Shown: positions 35,905-45,500, numbered from the stretch's first letter. The stretch is DNA of 64,000 nt from Candidatus Coatesiibacteriota bacterium (GCA_016927185.1 JAFGND010000006.1:36675-100674); one strand, 5' to 3'. The notes: generated from the sequence alone by a model not told the origin. A program made the numbers and translations.

Positions 35905-38025
35905 CTATACTTCTTTGGCAAGCTGCTGATCCAGCATCTTGAATATTTTGTAACCAATAGCAAAGATTATTATTGAACTGGCTATTGCAATGATTACAGT
36001 AACTGATGAGTCTATCTCATAACCAAGAAGACAATATCTATAAAGAGATGCAAAACAAGCCAAAGGATTCAGCATGTAAATACTCCTGAATTTTTCTGGA
36101 ACCATTGTCTCTGGATAAAAAATGGGAGTAAGATAAAATAGCAAGGTTAATCCAATCTCAGTAAGATGACTGACATCTCTGTAGAAAACATTTAATGCTG
36201 ATATCGCCAAAGAAATACCAGATATTATTAGTATATGAAATAGCAATACTATTGGTAAGAATAATATCGAATAAGTTAAATTAACACCTGCAAACCTGTT
36301 TATCAGTAGCAGTATAACTATTCCAACTAAAAGATTTGTGATATTGGAAAGAATATATGATATAGGCAATATTTCTTTGGGAAAATATACTTTTTTTATG
36401 AGATTTGGATTATCTACCAATGAAGAAGCATTCATAGATATTGATCCCTGGAAAAAAATCCATGGCAGTAAACCGGACAAGAGGAATAAAGGATAGTTTT
36501 CAACCTTTATCCTGACTACAATACTGAAAATTACAAAGAATATAAGCGAATAACTGATTGGATGGAGAATTACCCATAAAAATCCCAGTATTGACCCCTT
36601 GTATCTTATCCTCAAATGCTTTAATATCATATTAAAAAGCATTTCTCTATAATTGACTACTGAAACTAGTGAATAATAGATTTCTCTAAGATTATTTATC
36701 AATGAAACTGGTTCTCTTTCGGGTTTGTATGAGGAAAGAGCTAATCCTGAGATTGCAACAAGAGTAACTAGAATTGTAGGCCAGAAGAGGAAGGGAGTAA
36801 AAAAACTATGAATCAAGGCGGCTATAATACTGACTAGTGCAGCTCTTGCCATTAACGAGCCCTTTTTGTAGGATCTGTAAAGATGATACATCACTAGCAA
36901 AATCAACCATGTAAAAAGAAGTAATCCTGCTACTCCCAAATCAGCGAGTAATTCACTGATCTGATTATCTGAGCTCCTTATGGTATTATCAAATATGGTT
37001 CCCGAAGGAGCGAATTCTGAAAAGCGGAAATAGAATTGACCAAAACCAATTCCGTATAATGGATTTGGGGAAAATGCATTGAAAACAGCAATATATCTGT
37101 ATTTTCTTATTTCTATTGGTGATTCACTGCTTCTGAACATCAGATCAGCTCTGTTATAAACCGATTTCCTGACAGGCTGGAATGAAATCAGTATCAATGT
37201 AATGAATGCTAATAAAGTCAGGATTAAAAGTATTGTTTTTCTTCCTCTCTTGAAGAGGTAAATCACTGTTGTAACGATGCAAACTATCCACCCTATTCTT
37301 GAAAGAGTGAATACTAGTGCTACTGTGAAAGAAATCAGTGCAATCATTCCAAGTATTTTCTTTGCTCCCTTCTCCTCCAGTACGAAATGCAAGGCAAAAG
37401 GCATAATAATGACTATCATTAGTGACAGGAAAGCAGGATGTCCTATTGTTGAGGTTATCTTCCCTTTTAATGCCCCTGTAATATTTCCCTGCAATAGCGG
37501 GGCTTTCGAGAAGAAGAAAGGATTGTATTTCTCATAAACTTCCCTGTATATTATATTACTTCCTTTTATGGCTTCAAGAATTCCGATTATCGATACTATT
37601 ATCATCAATGAAATCAAAATAATATAAAGTTTGCTGGCATATGAATCTATCTTTCCAAGATTCCTGAATAAAATGAAAGTCCCTCCTCCTAGAATTGCCA
37701 GATAATAACATTGCTGTAAAACAAGATTATAGTCTTTTGCCCAGAAAGAACTTGATAAACACCACGAAATAATAAGAAATGCTGGCAGAGTTACAAAACT
37801 TCTTTTTAGTGAAATCCTTTTCGCAATTACTAAAAGCAGCAAACTTATCACGACAATTATAGATGAAAGATAGTTGTGAATACCAAAAATTCTTATATGC
37901 GTTACAGGAAGCACTACTCTGGGTAAAAGGTTTTCAGGATAAAGAAATATCCAGGCAAGCAAGATAGCTGACGCAATAAAAGCTAAATTGTGAAAAACCC
38001 TTTTCAAGTTATAATTCATAGACAT
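35905..38025 (-). CDS. Fusion of O-antigen ligase-like domain and ABC-2 polysaccharide export permease
   Basis: 706 aa, one uninterrupted frame. Residues 1-440 are an O-antigen ligase/polymerase-like protein with about 11 membrane segments (TLSRIGWIVCIVTTVIYLFKR; PNPLYGIGFGQFYFRF, in the large periplasmic loop; SELLADLGVAGLLLFTW). Residues 441-706 are a complete Wzm/TagG-type ABC-2 permease: LRIRYKGSILGFLWVILHPI, YPLFLLSGLLPWIFFQG, LIKKVYFPKEILPISY, NVFYRDVSHLTEIGL. A ligase and an O-antigen exporter normally are separate proteins. No Wzt-type ATPase is adjacent. The domain border lies near 36705. Confidence 0.85.
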   Translation of the reverse strand: MSMNYNLKRVFHNLAFIASAILLAWIFLYPENLLPRVVLPVTHIRIFGIHNYLSSIIVVISLLLLVIAKRISLKRSFVTLPAFLIISWCLSSSFWAKDYNLVLQQCYYLAILGGGTFILFRNLGKIDSYASKLYIILISLMIIVSIIGILEAIKGSNIIYREVYEKYNPFFFSKAPLLQGNITGALKGKITSTIGHPAFLSLMIVIIMPFALHFVLEEKGAKKILGMIALISFTVALVFTLSRIGWIVCIVTTVIYLFKRGRKTILLILTLLAFITLILISFQPVRKSVYNRADLMFRSSESPIEIRKYRYIAVFNAFSPNPLYGIGFGQFYFRFSEFAPSGTIFDNTIRSSDNQISELLADLGVAGLLLFTWLILLVMYHLYRSYKKGSLMARAALVSIIAALIHSFFTPFLFWPTILVTLVAISGLALSSYKPEREPVSLINNLREIYYSLVSVVNYREMLFNMILKHLRIRYKGSILGFLWVILHPISYSLIFFVIFSIVVRIKVENYPLFLLSGLLPWIFFQGSISMNASSLVDNPNLIKKVYFPKEILPISYILSNITNLLVGIVILLLINRFAGVNLTYSILFLPIVLLFHILIISGISLAISALNVFYRDVSHLTEIGLTLLFYLTPIFYPETMVPEKFRSIYMLNPLACFASLYRYCLLGYEIDSSVTVIIAIASSIIIFAIGYKIFKMLDQQLAKEV

Positions 38026-38087
38026 ATAATATACCGTTGCTTTTCCATAACATTATTGAAATCCGACATTTATTCATCTTTACTTCA

Positions 38088-39059
38088 CTATCTGGTTTTT
38101 CTTGATAAAAGACTTAGCTTGATTGGCAAAACGTTTTCTTTCTCGAATTCATCGATATTCTTTCTGAAGTATTGGCTATGGATATAGATTGCTATCTTGC
38201 TGCCAACACCTTTATAAAATTCATATCCATGCCCCCCAAGAAAGATATTATAATCACATTTGATTCCCATCTCACGTAATTCATTTACCAGTTTATCGTT
38301 CTCCCTTAGATAACTGTCTCCCCTGCTTTCTACAAGATTTATTCTCATAGTCTTCTTGAAATAATCCTTGTTTTTGACAAGATCATCTTTGAAGAACCTC
38401 TTGAAATCTGGTATGTCCGCCTGAACTCCCCCAACTGAAGAAAAAAGATCCGGATAATGAAAACCATAATAAAATACCATTCCTCCTCCTAGACATACTC
38501 CATTTATAGATCTGAATTCCTTTGAGGATAGTATTCTATATTTTTTTTCAACGAATTCGATAAGTTCCTCCAGCAAATATCTATTGTATTTCTCAGGTAA
38601 TCCTGCATATGTGTAAGGACAAATCATTATTAAGTCTTCAAGTTTCTCTTTTTTCAGCAATTCAGAATATTTATTCAAATCTTCCTGTTTCATCATTCTT
38701 CTAACACTTGATGCAGTCAAAGAATCCTTTTGCATCCATATTAATGCTTCTTCCAGATTGCAGTCTTTTATCCAGTATAAGCTGCTGGGATGAGGACCTG
38801 CCAATGACTCTGACAATCCTCCCAATAATATTATGCAAGGATAATACTTATATACATTTCCATAATAAGATGGAGGAAGCACGATATAAACTGGCTGAAG
38901 GGAGTTCATGTATTTGCTTTTTATTTCATTATATTCAACGTAGTACATTAGTGATTTGTTGTCTTCAAAAATTTTGTTAGTATATCTCTTTTCACCCTTT
39001 TGAAAAGGCTTAACTGCAAAAACAGTTAAAAAGATGATTGTGAATAATTTAATTAACAT
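38088..39059 (-). CDS. Secreted esterase-like alpha/beta hydrolase with Cys nucleophile position
   Basis: 323 aa. N-terminal signal or anchor residues 1-17. Alpha/beta hydrolase of the esterase D/feruloyl-esterase-like family: PVYIVLPPSYYG, YYPCIILLGGLSES (oxyanion loop), elbow NGVCLGGGM, and late His in LGGHGYEF. The elbow normally reads GxSxGG; here it is Cys189. D248 and H277 could complete a triad. Ser-to-Cys could change or abolish esterase action. Last but one gene of a minus cluster with the MORN protein 14 bp upstream. Confidence 0.6.
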   Translation of the reverse strand: MLIKLFTIIFLTVFAVKPFQKGEKRYTNKIFEDNKSLMYYVEYNEIKSKYMNSLQPVYIVLPPSYYGNVYKYYPCIILLGGLSESLAGPHPSSLYWIKDCNLEEALIWMQKDSLTASSVRRMMKQEDLNKYSELLKKEKLEDLIMICPYTYAGLPEKYNRYLLEELIEFVEKKYRILSSKEFRSINGVCLGGGMVFYYGFHYPDLFSSVGGVQADIPDFKRFFKDDLVKNKDYFKKTMRINLVESRGDSYLRENDKLVNELREMGIKCDYNIFLGGHGYEFYKGVGSKIAIYIHSQYFRKNIDEFEKENVLPIKLSLLSRKTR

Positions 39060-39073
39060 CTGCGTAATTCTGC

Positions 39074-39907
39074 TCAGAAGTCAATCTCTTTGATTTTCTT
39101 GCCTTTCTCGAAAAATATTTGTCTGGATTTTTTCCCTTTTGTATTATAATAAATCCATCCACCCTCTTTTTTGCTCTTCATGAAAGATCCTTCTATAACC
39201 TTTATACCTTTATGATTAAAATAAATCCATTTACCTTCCTTGTTTCCCTGTATATAACTGCCATGCTGAGCTAGCTGCCCACCTTTGTGATACATCTTGA
39301 ATTCTCCATCCCTGACACTATACATTCCCTTTTCTTTATCAGAAATTATTTTGTAACTGCATTGCCATAATTTTGCTTCGGAAGGATAATAAACAGACCA
39401 TACACCTGTTCTCAAATCATTATCATAGTCACCTTCAACTTGTACATGACCATTTTCATGATAGTATTTCCAGTGACCGCATTTGAAACCATTATTATAA
39501 CTTCCCTGAAACCTGATCTGACCAGTTTCGAAGTAATCAGTATATACTCCTGTCAATAAACCGTCTCTGTATTCACCTTCCCATGCAACCTTCTCATTGT
39601 CAAAGAACCCCTTCCATTCACCATCCCTCTTTCCCCCTATACATCTTCCTGATGCAATTCTTTTTTGGGGAAGATCGGTTTCTTTTGCAGATACTATATC
39701 TTCAAAACCATAAATTGTCCATATTCCTTCTGCCTCTCCACCCTCCTCTGAACCTCTAGCTATATATACAATCTGTCTTCCAATATATGCCTTGAGAATG
39801 AACTCACCATTTTCGAAACCAGATTTTATTGAAGTAATCTCCGGATCCTCAAAGATGTCAGGTGGTGTATTGCTTATCAATAATATAATCATTAAGTAAA
39901 CAAGCAT
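39074..39907 (-). CDS. Secreted MORN-repeat protein A
   Basis: 277 aa. Hydrophobic start (MLVYLMIILLISNTPP). About nine MORN/YwqK-type repeats of 22-24 residues, each like GQIRFQGSYNNGFKCGHWKYY. Such repeats form elongated beta sheets and are also called YwqK antitoxin-like, though no toxin gene is near. A similar protein lies at 60403. No good ribosome site before the ATG. Confidence 0.75.
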   Translation of the reverse strand: MLVYLMIILLISNTPPDIFEDPEITSIKSGFENGEFILKAYIGRQIVYIARGSEEGGEAEGIWTIYGFEDIVSAKETDLPQKRIASGRCIGGKRDGEWKGFFDNEKVAWEGEYRDGLLTGVYTDYFETGQIRFQGSYNNGFKCGHWKYYHENGHVQVEGDYDNDLRTGVWSVYYPSEAKLWQCSYKIISDKEKGMYSVRDGEFKMYHKGGQLAQHGSYIQGNKEGKWIYFNHKGIKVIEGSFMKSKKEGGWIYYNTKGKKSRQIFFEKGKKIKEIDF

Positions 39908-40031
39908 GAGGGTATATTTCTTATATATTGATTATATGTCAATAATTGAAATTTCTAAAAAAGAATTGCCGAAGCAAATTCCTTGTAAACTTGACAAAAA
40001 AGACGAATTTCTAGTCTCTGGATAGACAATT

Positions 40032-41345
40032 ATGTTTGATTCATTATCTGAAAGACTTAATGATATTTTCAAGCGACTCAGAGGTCAAGGTAAACTTACT
40101 GAAGCTAATATTAAGGATGCCTTGCGTGAAGTCCGTCTTGCATTGCTTGAAGCTGATGTAAATTTCAAAGTTGCAAAGGATTTCATAAATGAAGTCCAGG
40201 AAAAAGCGATAGGAGAAGAGGTTTTAAAAAGCCTTTCACCAGGACAACAAGTAATAAAAATTGTCTTTGATGAGCTTGTAAAAATCCTTGGACAACACAC
40301 TTCATTACTGGAAATAAAGAATAAACCTGAAATAATAATGCTTTGCGGTTTGCAGGGTTCTGGCAAAACCACTCTGGCAGCAAAACTGGCTCATTTTTTC
40401 AGAAGAAGGAAACCTCTTATTGCTGCATGTGATGTATACAGACCTGCTGCAATAGAGCAATTGAAAGTGCTGGGAAAACAAATCCAGATAGACGTATATT
40501 CAATCGATAATTGCAAGGATCCAATCCTGATTTCAAAGGAAGCTTTGCAGGCTGCGGAAGAAGAAGATTATGGAGTATTGATTATAGATACTGCCGGAAG
40601 ACTTCATATAGATGAAGAAATGATGAATGAGCTTGAGAATCTCAAGGCAATAATAAAACCAACTGAGATACTTTTCGTGATTGACAGCATGATTGGTCAA
40701 GATGCAGTAAATGTAGCGAGCGAATTCAATAACAGACTTGAATTCAGTGGAATTGTACTCACCAAGCTTGATGGAGACGCAAGAGGTGGTGCAGCTCTGT
40801 CAGTCTCAAGAATAACAGGTAAACCAATAAAATTCGTATCTATAGGCGAGAAACCAAAGGATCTGGAGATCTTTCATCCCGACAGAATGGCACAGAGAAT
40901 ACTAGGTATGGGAGATATTCTCACTCTAGTAGAGAAAGCTCAGGAAACAATAGATAAGGAAGAGGCAGAAAAACTGAGGCTCAAGTTTCTCAAGAATCAA
41001 TTCACATTAGACGATTTTCTCTCACAAATACAGAAAATGAAGAAAATGGGACCGCTAGAGAATTTATTAGGAATGATACCTGGCTTCAACAAGAATGTGC
41101 TTGATCAAATTGACTTCAATCCGGACCAGATAAAATATGTTGAAGCTATAATTTACAGTATGACAAAACTTGAAAGGGAAAGCCCTCATATAATAAATGG
41201 ATCCAGACGAAAAAGAATTGCTGCAGGAAGTGGGACAAATGTTTCTGAAATAAACAGGTTATTGAAGGAATTCGCCCAGATGCAGAAAATGATGAGGCAG
41301 CTTACATCCGGGAAACTTGGAAAAATGAAGAAGATGTTCTTTTAA
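40032..41345 (+). CDS. ffh: Signal recognition particle protein
   Basis: 437 aa. N domain residues 1-85, G domain with GLQGSGKTT, DVYRPAAIEQL, DTAGRLHID, TKLDGDARGG, then the Met-rich M domain (MKKMGPLENLLGMIPGF; RRKRIAAGSG, the SRP RNA-binding helix; QMQKMMRQL). Binds 4.5S RNA and targets nascent membrane proteins. Forms a set with rpsP and rimM, as in many bacteria. Confidence 0.96.
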   Translation: MFDSLSERLNDIFKRLRGQGKLTEANIKDALREVRLALLEADVNFKVAKDFINEVQEKAIGEEVLKSLSPGQQVIKIVFDELVKILGQHTSLLEIKNKPEIIMLCGLQGSGKTTLAAKLAHFFRRRKPLIAACDVYRPAAIEQLKVLGKQIQIDVYSIDNCKDPILISKEALQAAEEEDYGVLIIDTAGRLHIDEEMMNELENLKAIIKPTEILFVIDSMIGQDAVNVASEFNNRLEFSGIVLTKLDGDARGGAALSVSRITGKPIKFVSIGEKPKDLEIFHPDRMAQRILGMGDILTLVEKAQETIDKEEAEKLRLKFLKNQFTLDDFLSQIQKMKKMGPLENLLGMIPGFNKNVLDQIDFNPDQIKYVEAIIYSMTKLERESPHIINGSRRKRIAAGSGTNVSEINRLLKEFAQMQKMMRQLTSGKLGKMKKMFF

Positions 41346-41358
41346 AATAAGGAGAAAT

Positions 41359-41640
41359 ATGGCATTATCAATCAGATTAAGAAGACAGGGAAAAAGAGTA
41401 CAACCTTTTTACAGAGTTGTTGTAGCGGATCAGAGAAATAAAAGTGATGGTCGCTTTATTGAGATTCTGGGATATTACAATCCCATTTCGAAGGGAAAGT
41501 ACGAAGTCAAATTCGAAGATGAGCGATGCATATACTGGTTAAGTCAAGGAGCCAATCCAACAGAAACAGTACATTCTCTCATGAAGAATAGCGGTTTATG
41601 GAAAAAATGGATTGAAACAAAGCAAAAACCGAATCAGTGA
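41359..41640 (+). CDS. rpsP: 30S ribosomal protein S16
   Basis: 93 aa, normal length. Starts ALSIRLRRQGKRVQPFYRVV and contains DGRFIEILGYYNP and WLSQGANPTETVHSL, all typical. AAGGAG ribosome site, 13 bp after ffh. Ends in TGA, which shows TGA is a true stop in this genome. Confidence 0.96.
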   Translation: MALSIRLRRQGKRVQPFYRVVVADQRNKSDGRFIEILGYYNPISKGKYEVKFEDERCIYWLSQGANPTETVHSLMKNSGLWKKWIETKQKPNQ

Positions 41641-41647
41641 AAATTAG

Positions 41648-42148
41648 TTGGAATTCATACAGATAGGAAAACTGGGACGCACTTTCGGTCTGGAAGGTGC
41701 ATTAAGGTTATGTCCCGAGACTGATTTTCCAGAGAGGTTTAATTCACTGAAACAAGTTTACCTTAACAAAAATCACCCTCCATATTTAATCAGGGAATTG
41801 AAACAAAATGGGGATAAATTCTTGATTTCATTTGAAAATTATGATTCCCCTGAAAAATCCCAGGAATTAGTAAATTCACCTGTCCTTGTACCTCTGGAAG
41901 AAAGAATTCCACTTCCCGAAGGGGAGCATTATTTATTCGAATATGAAGGAATGAAGGTTTCTGATATGAATGGTAAATCATACGGTTTCATAAAAGAAGC
42001 GATTGAAATGACAACGTGTACAACTTTCATAATTTTCAATGAATCAAGGGAATTCTGGCTTCCGTATATTGATGTAGCTGTTATCAAGGAGGATTTTGAA
42101 ACAAACAACATGTTTATCAATCCACTATATCTTGTTGAGCAAGAATAA
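41648..42148 (+). CDS. rimM: 16S rRNA processing protein RimM
   Basis: 166 aa from a TTG start 7 bp after rpsP, no clear ribosome site. N-terminal RimM barrel (IQIGKLGRTFGLEGALRLCPETDFPERF) and C-terminal PRC-barrel (REFWLPYIDVAVIKEDFETNNMFINP). Helps 30S head assembly with S19. TrmD and L19 do not follow, and the KH-domain gene usually between rpsP and rimM is absent. Confidence 0.92.
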   Translation: MEFIQIGKLGRTFGLEGALRLCPETDFPERFNSLKQVYLNKNHPPYLIRELKQNGDKFLISFENYDSPEKSQELVNSPVLVPLEERIPLPEGEHYLFEYEGMKVSDMNGKSYGFIKEAIEMTTCTTFIIFNESREFWLPYIDVAVIKEDFETNNMFINPLYLVEQE

Positions 42149-42174
42149 TATGCTTACCTGAATAGATTCCGTTT

Positions 42175-43575
42175 ATGAAGATTTTACTTTTTACTCCAAT
42201 AAAACCAAGGAGGGCAATATTCAGTCTTTTTGCCCCTCTTGGATTAGGTTACCTGGCAACCTCATTGAGAAGAAAAGGTCATGAAGTCAAGATAGTTGAT
42301 TGTTGTAAGGAGTTTACGACAATTGATAAACTTAAGCTGCTGATAAAAGATGAAAAACCAGATATAACAGGAATTCAATTATTCACTCCTGATATTCTAA
42401 CTGGAAAGCAAATGGTATCAGCTATCAAGGAAGTAAATCCTGTGATAATTACAGGAGTAGGAGGACCTCATGTATCAGGAAGGGAGCTGGATATTTTCAA
42501 GGATATCCCTGAAGCAGATTATGCTTTCGCAGGTGAAGCTGAAATTGGATTCTCGAATTATACTGATTTTCTAGTCAACAAGGGTCTTATAGACAAATGC
42601 CATGGATTATTACTGAAAGACTACAACGGAAAACCTTTAATGATAGACAAGGTTTTTCATGAAAATCTTGATGAACTTGGTTTTCCTTCATGGGATTTGA
42701 TGGATCCAAGAACATATCCTGTTGCACCACCCAATGTTTATTTCAAAGCTTCTCCATTTGCACCAATAATAACTACTAGAGGCTGTCCTTATGGTTGTAA
42801 TTTCTGCCAGAGTTATTTGATTGCAGGGAGAAAAATAAGGAAGCGTAGCATTGAACATATAAAAGAGGAAATAGATCTCTTGATGAACAAATATTGTGTG
42901 AAAGAGATTTTTATAGTGGATGACAATTTTACTTATCTGAAGGAGCATGTTATCAATTTCTGCGAAATGCTTCTTTCGAATAATATCAAAATTCACTGGT
43001 CTCCATGGAATGGTATCAGACTGGATACTCTTGATGAAGAAATACTCAGGTTAATGATTAAATCAGGTTGTTATATGATCAAGGTAGGCATAGAAAGCGG
43101 TTCCCCCAGAATACTAAAGGCAATGAACAAGCATCTGACACTGGAAGTTGTGAGAGAAAAACTTGAACTGGTTCGAAAAGCAGGCATGGAGGTTTTCGGC
43201 TTTTTTATTCTTGGTTATCCAGGTGAAACAACAGAAGATTTAAGGAAAACTTATGATTTCGCTCTTTCTCTTCCATTGACAGGAGCTAATTTTGCTAACT
43301 ACCAGCCTTTACCTGGAACACCTGTTTATAAGGAATTGATCCTGAATAACAAGATTGATCCATTCGACTGGGATCCTGCGAAAGGGACTTTTGCAGATAT
43401 CAATTTTGTTCCAGATGGCATGACAAAAGAAGAACTCAAGGCATGGCAGAGAAAGATGCTGATAAGTTTCTATTTCAGACCTAAAACATTTGGAAGAATT
43501 ATTTATCGTGTTATTCAGAGCAGGAATTACAAACACCTGTTTTATAAGACCTGGGCATATATTTTCAGAAAATAA
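42175..43575 (+). CDS. B12-binding radical SAM protein
   Basis: 466 aa. Residues 1-140 are the cobalamin-binding Rossmann domain (LFTPIKPRR, DITGIQLFTPD, GGPHVSGRE). The radical SAM cluster is C204-x3-C208-x2-C211 in TTRGCPYGCNFC. Then ESGSPRILKAMNK and FFILGYPGET of the BchE/P-methylase type. Substrate unknown. Starts 26 bp after rimM with no evident ribosome site. Confidence 0.88.
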   Translation: MKILLFTPIKPRRAIFSLFAPLGLGYLATSLRRKGHEVKIVDCCKEFTTIDKLKLLIKDEKPDITGIQLFTPDILTGKQMVSAIKEVNPVIITGVGGPHVSGRELDIFKDIPEADYAFAGEAEIGFSNYTDFLVNKGLIDKCHGLLLKDYNGKPLMIDKVFHENLDELGFPSWDLMDPRTYPVAPPNVYFKASPFAPIITTRGCPYGCNFCQSYLIAGRKIRKRSIEHIKEEIDLLMNKYCVKEIFIVDDNFTYLKEHVINFCEMLLSNNIKIHWSPWNGIRLDTLDEEILRLMIKSGCYMIKVGIESGSPRILKAMNKHLTLEVVREKLELVRKAGMEVFGFFILGYPGETTEDLRKTYDFALSLPLTGANFANYQPLPGTPVYKELILNNKIDPFDWDPAKGTFADINFVPDGMTKEELKAWQRKMLISFYFRPKTFGRIIYRVIQSRNYKHLFYKTWAYIFRK

Positions 43576-43650
43576 GTTATAATAACATCTCATTAAATCA
43601 ATATTACCTTTTAAATCTTTATAAATCAACATAACATTGTTAGATTCTCC

Positions 43651-43678
43651 TTGACAAAAAACTATATGTTTTTATGCT
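43651..43678 (+). promoter_or_regulatory. Putative promoter of the porin-like gene
   Basis: TTGACA (43651-43656), 16-bp spacer, TATGCT (43673-43678); the leader before the gene is about 70 bp and ends in a strong AAGGAGG ribosome site. Confidence 0.5.
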
Positions 43679-43749
43679 TGTTTACATTAGAATTGATTAG
43701 GGGAAATATATAAAGAAAGTTTTATGAGTAACATTAAGGAGGTTATGAA

Positions 43750-44721
43750 ATGAAACAGATGATAGCACTGATCACTTTGCTTTCGTTAGTAAGTGCAGTC
43801 AGTTTGTTTGCATTTGATCCAATGTATGACAATTTTGAAGTAATCATGTACAAAAAGAACACAATTCGCTTCAATGCATATTTAGACTATGCAATGGCAA
43901 GCGCAGCTTTTGACTCCAGTGGAACAAAAACTGACTACTCAAACGATGGTAAATCATCATGCATAAGAATTCCTGTTGGCATTACTTATTCAGTTTCACC
44001 GGCAATTGAGGCAGGCTTAATTGCACAGTTTGTCTCCAAGTCTATGGAAATGACCGTAAATAATACTACTACTGATTACAGTGGTTCAGGAATTGGTGAT
44101 ACCTGGTTATTTGCCAAATTCATGCTTATGCCTGATCCAACAGTCAATGTAAGAGTGGCAGGTAAATTACCAACCGGTCCATGGCATGATTATTATGAAG
44201 GAACAGCAGCTAATGATGAGCTTCCAGTAGGCGATGGTCAGATTGATCTGGAATTAGGTCTTAATGGACGTTTCCCAATTACAGCCGGCAGAGGCAGCGA
44301 TCCAAGAGATGACGATGTTATAGCAGCAGAATATTCACTGGGTTTCAGATACAGATTAAATCGCAGTTATTCTTATGAAATTGCTGGAACAACTACTGAT
44401 GTAGAAGAGACTCCTGGCAATCAACTTCTCTATTCATTAGGCCCCAAAATTCTCATCTCTCCGGGCAAATTCTGGGGTTTCTTGAGACTTGCCGGGTATT
44501 TCGGAATTGGTGATCCTGAAACAAAGACAACAACCAACGGAACAAGCAACACAGTCAAGGGTGATCCTTCATCAATTATGTATATTCAACCAGGCTTCGA
44601 ATTCAAGGCTGGCGTAGGTTTCTATGTAAATGGATTCCTTCAGTATCCTATAATGGGCAAGTACCATGAAGCAGATATGAATATACTGTTTGGTGGAATT
44701 GGAATGAAATTCGGACACTAA
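43750..44721 (+). CDS. Outer-membrane beta-barrel (porin-like) protein
   Basis: 323 aa. Signal peptide residues 1-20 (ends SLFAFDP). The rest alternates polar and apolar residues in strands with acidic/Gly turns (GITYSVSPAIEAGLIAQF, GDTWLFAKFMLM, RVAGKLPTGPW, GFYVNGFLQYPIMG), as in transporter or MetA-type barrels. Ends GMKFGH, a weak fit to a C-terminal barrel signal. Strong ribosome site suggests high expression. Cargo unknown. Confidence 0.7.
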   Translation: MKQMIALITLLSLVSAVSLFAFDPMYDNFEVIMYKKNTIRFNAYLDYAMASAAFDSSGTKTDYSNDGKSSCIRIPVGITYSVSPAIEAGLIAQFVSKSMEMTVNNTTTDYSGSGIGDTWLFAKFMLMPDPTVNVRVAGKLPTGPWHDYYEGTAANDELPVGDGQIDLELGLNGRFPITAGRGSDPRDDDVIAAEYSLGFRYRLNRSYSYEIAGTTTDVEETPGNQLLYSLGPKILISPGKFWGFLRLAGYFGIGDPETKTTTNGTSNTVKGDPSSIMYIQPGFEFKAGVGFYVNGFLQYPIMGKYHEADMNILFGGIGMKFGH

Positions 44722-44742
44722 TAAAACAAACAGATTACAATT

Positions 44743-44770
44743 AAAAAGCCCTGATAGCAGGGCTTTTTTT
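44743..44770. terminator. Bidirectional rho-independent terminator
   Basis: AGCCCTG (44747-44753), loop ATAG, CAGGGCT (44758-44764), with an A-run before (44743-44747) and a T-run after (44764-44770). It closes the porin-like gene and, read on the other strand, overlaps the last codon of the extended beta-helix frame. Confidence 0.85.
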
Positions 44771-45500
44771 ATCTATAAAGTTTCTTTATCCCGCCCCATG
44801 AAGTTTTCTTGATATTAGTTCTGAATGGTATTGCTCCCATATCTGTACCATTTTCACCTGCTCCAATACATGGAGAATTTGATTTCAATCTGAAGTCTTT
44901 GTTTGCAGCGTTCTCGAACAATGGATCTTCGTAGATTTCACCTGTTCCTGGATAAGGAGCAAACTGCTCCCATGTCTGTCCTCAGCCTCCGCAATTCTTT
45001 GCATATTTCCAGTCATACGTTGAGAAGATATTGTTATATGATATCAAGGGATCAGGCATCTCTACTCTGCAGGCTACTGCAATCCCGAATCTTCCGGTTT
45101 TCATTATGATATTATTCTTGATAATAGTTCCCTCGATAGCTTCATAAAAAAACAGGCAATCATATGATGTATTATAAAAGGTATTATTGATTATGGAAGC
45201 AGAACCAGTAGTTATACTTATTGGCTGGCCTCCAATAAAAATTGTATGATCAATATCAAGCTGACCACCATTCATATAAAGCACATCATTTGTCTGCATT
45301 TCAACGATAGCAGCATTGCCTATTATTTTAATCTTCTTGTCAGTGAAATATCCTCCCCCAGTATAAATCTGACCTTTCTTGAGTTCAACCCAGTGATTAT
45401 ATCCGTTTTTTGCAGGACTTTTCAGTATTGCTTCCTCTAAAGTCTCTGCTGACAAAAACATATTGAGAAGCAAGACAGCAATAAAAGGCAGTATCTTCAT
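44769..45500 (-). pseudogene. Secreted right-handed beta-helix protein interrupted by in-frame TGA
   Basis: The 172-aa ORF (44982-45500) has a signal peptide and parallel beta-helix rungs (IKIIGNAAIVEMQTND, LDIDHTIFIGG, SASIINNTFYNTSYDC, GTIIKNNIIMKTG). It ends at TGA (44982-44984) after KNCGG. The same frame continues for 70 codons to TAA at 44769, reading GQTWEQF, EDPLFENAANKDFRLKSN and SPCIGAGENGTDMGAI, the standard end of such proteins. A TGG-to-TGA change (Trp would fit GGWGQTW) is the simplest reading. TGA is a stop elsewhere, so recoding is unlikely. Ribosome site AAAGGAG at the start. Confidence 0.7.

Noticed and set aside
44982..44984. TGA read as an amino acid (recoded Trp or selenocysteine)
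   Set aside because: TGA ends rpsP, the M16 peptidase and other genes here, and no SECIS-like element or Sec-type family is evident; a nonsense mutation or error is simpler.
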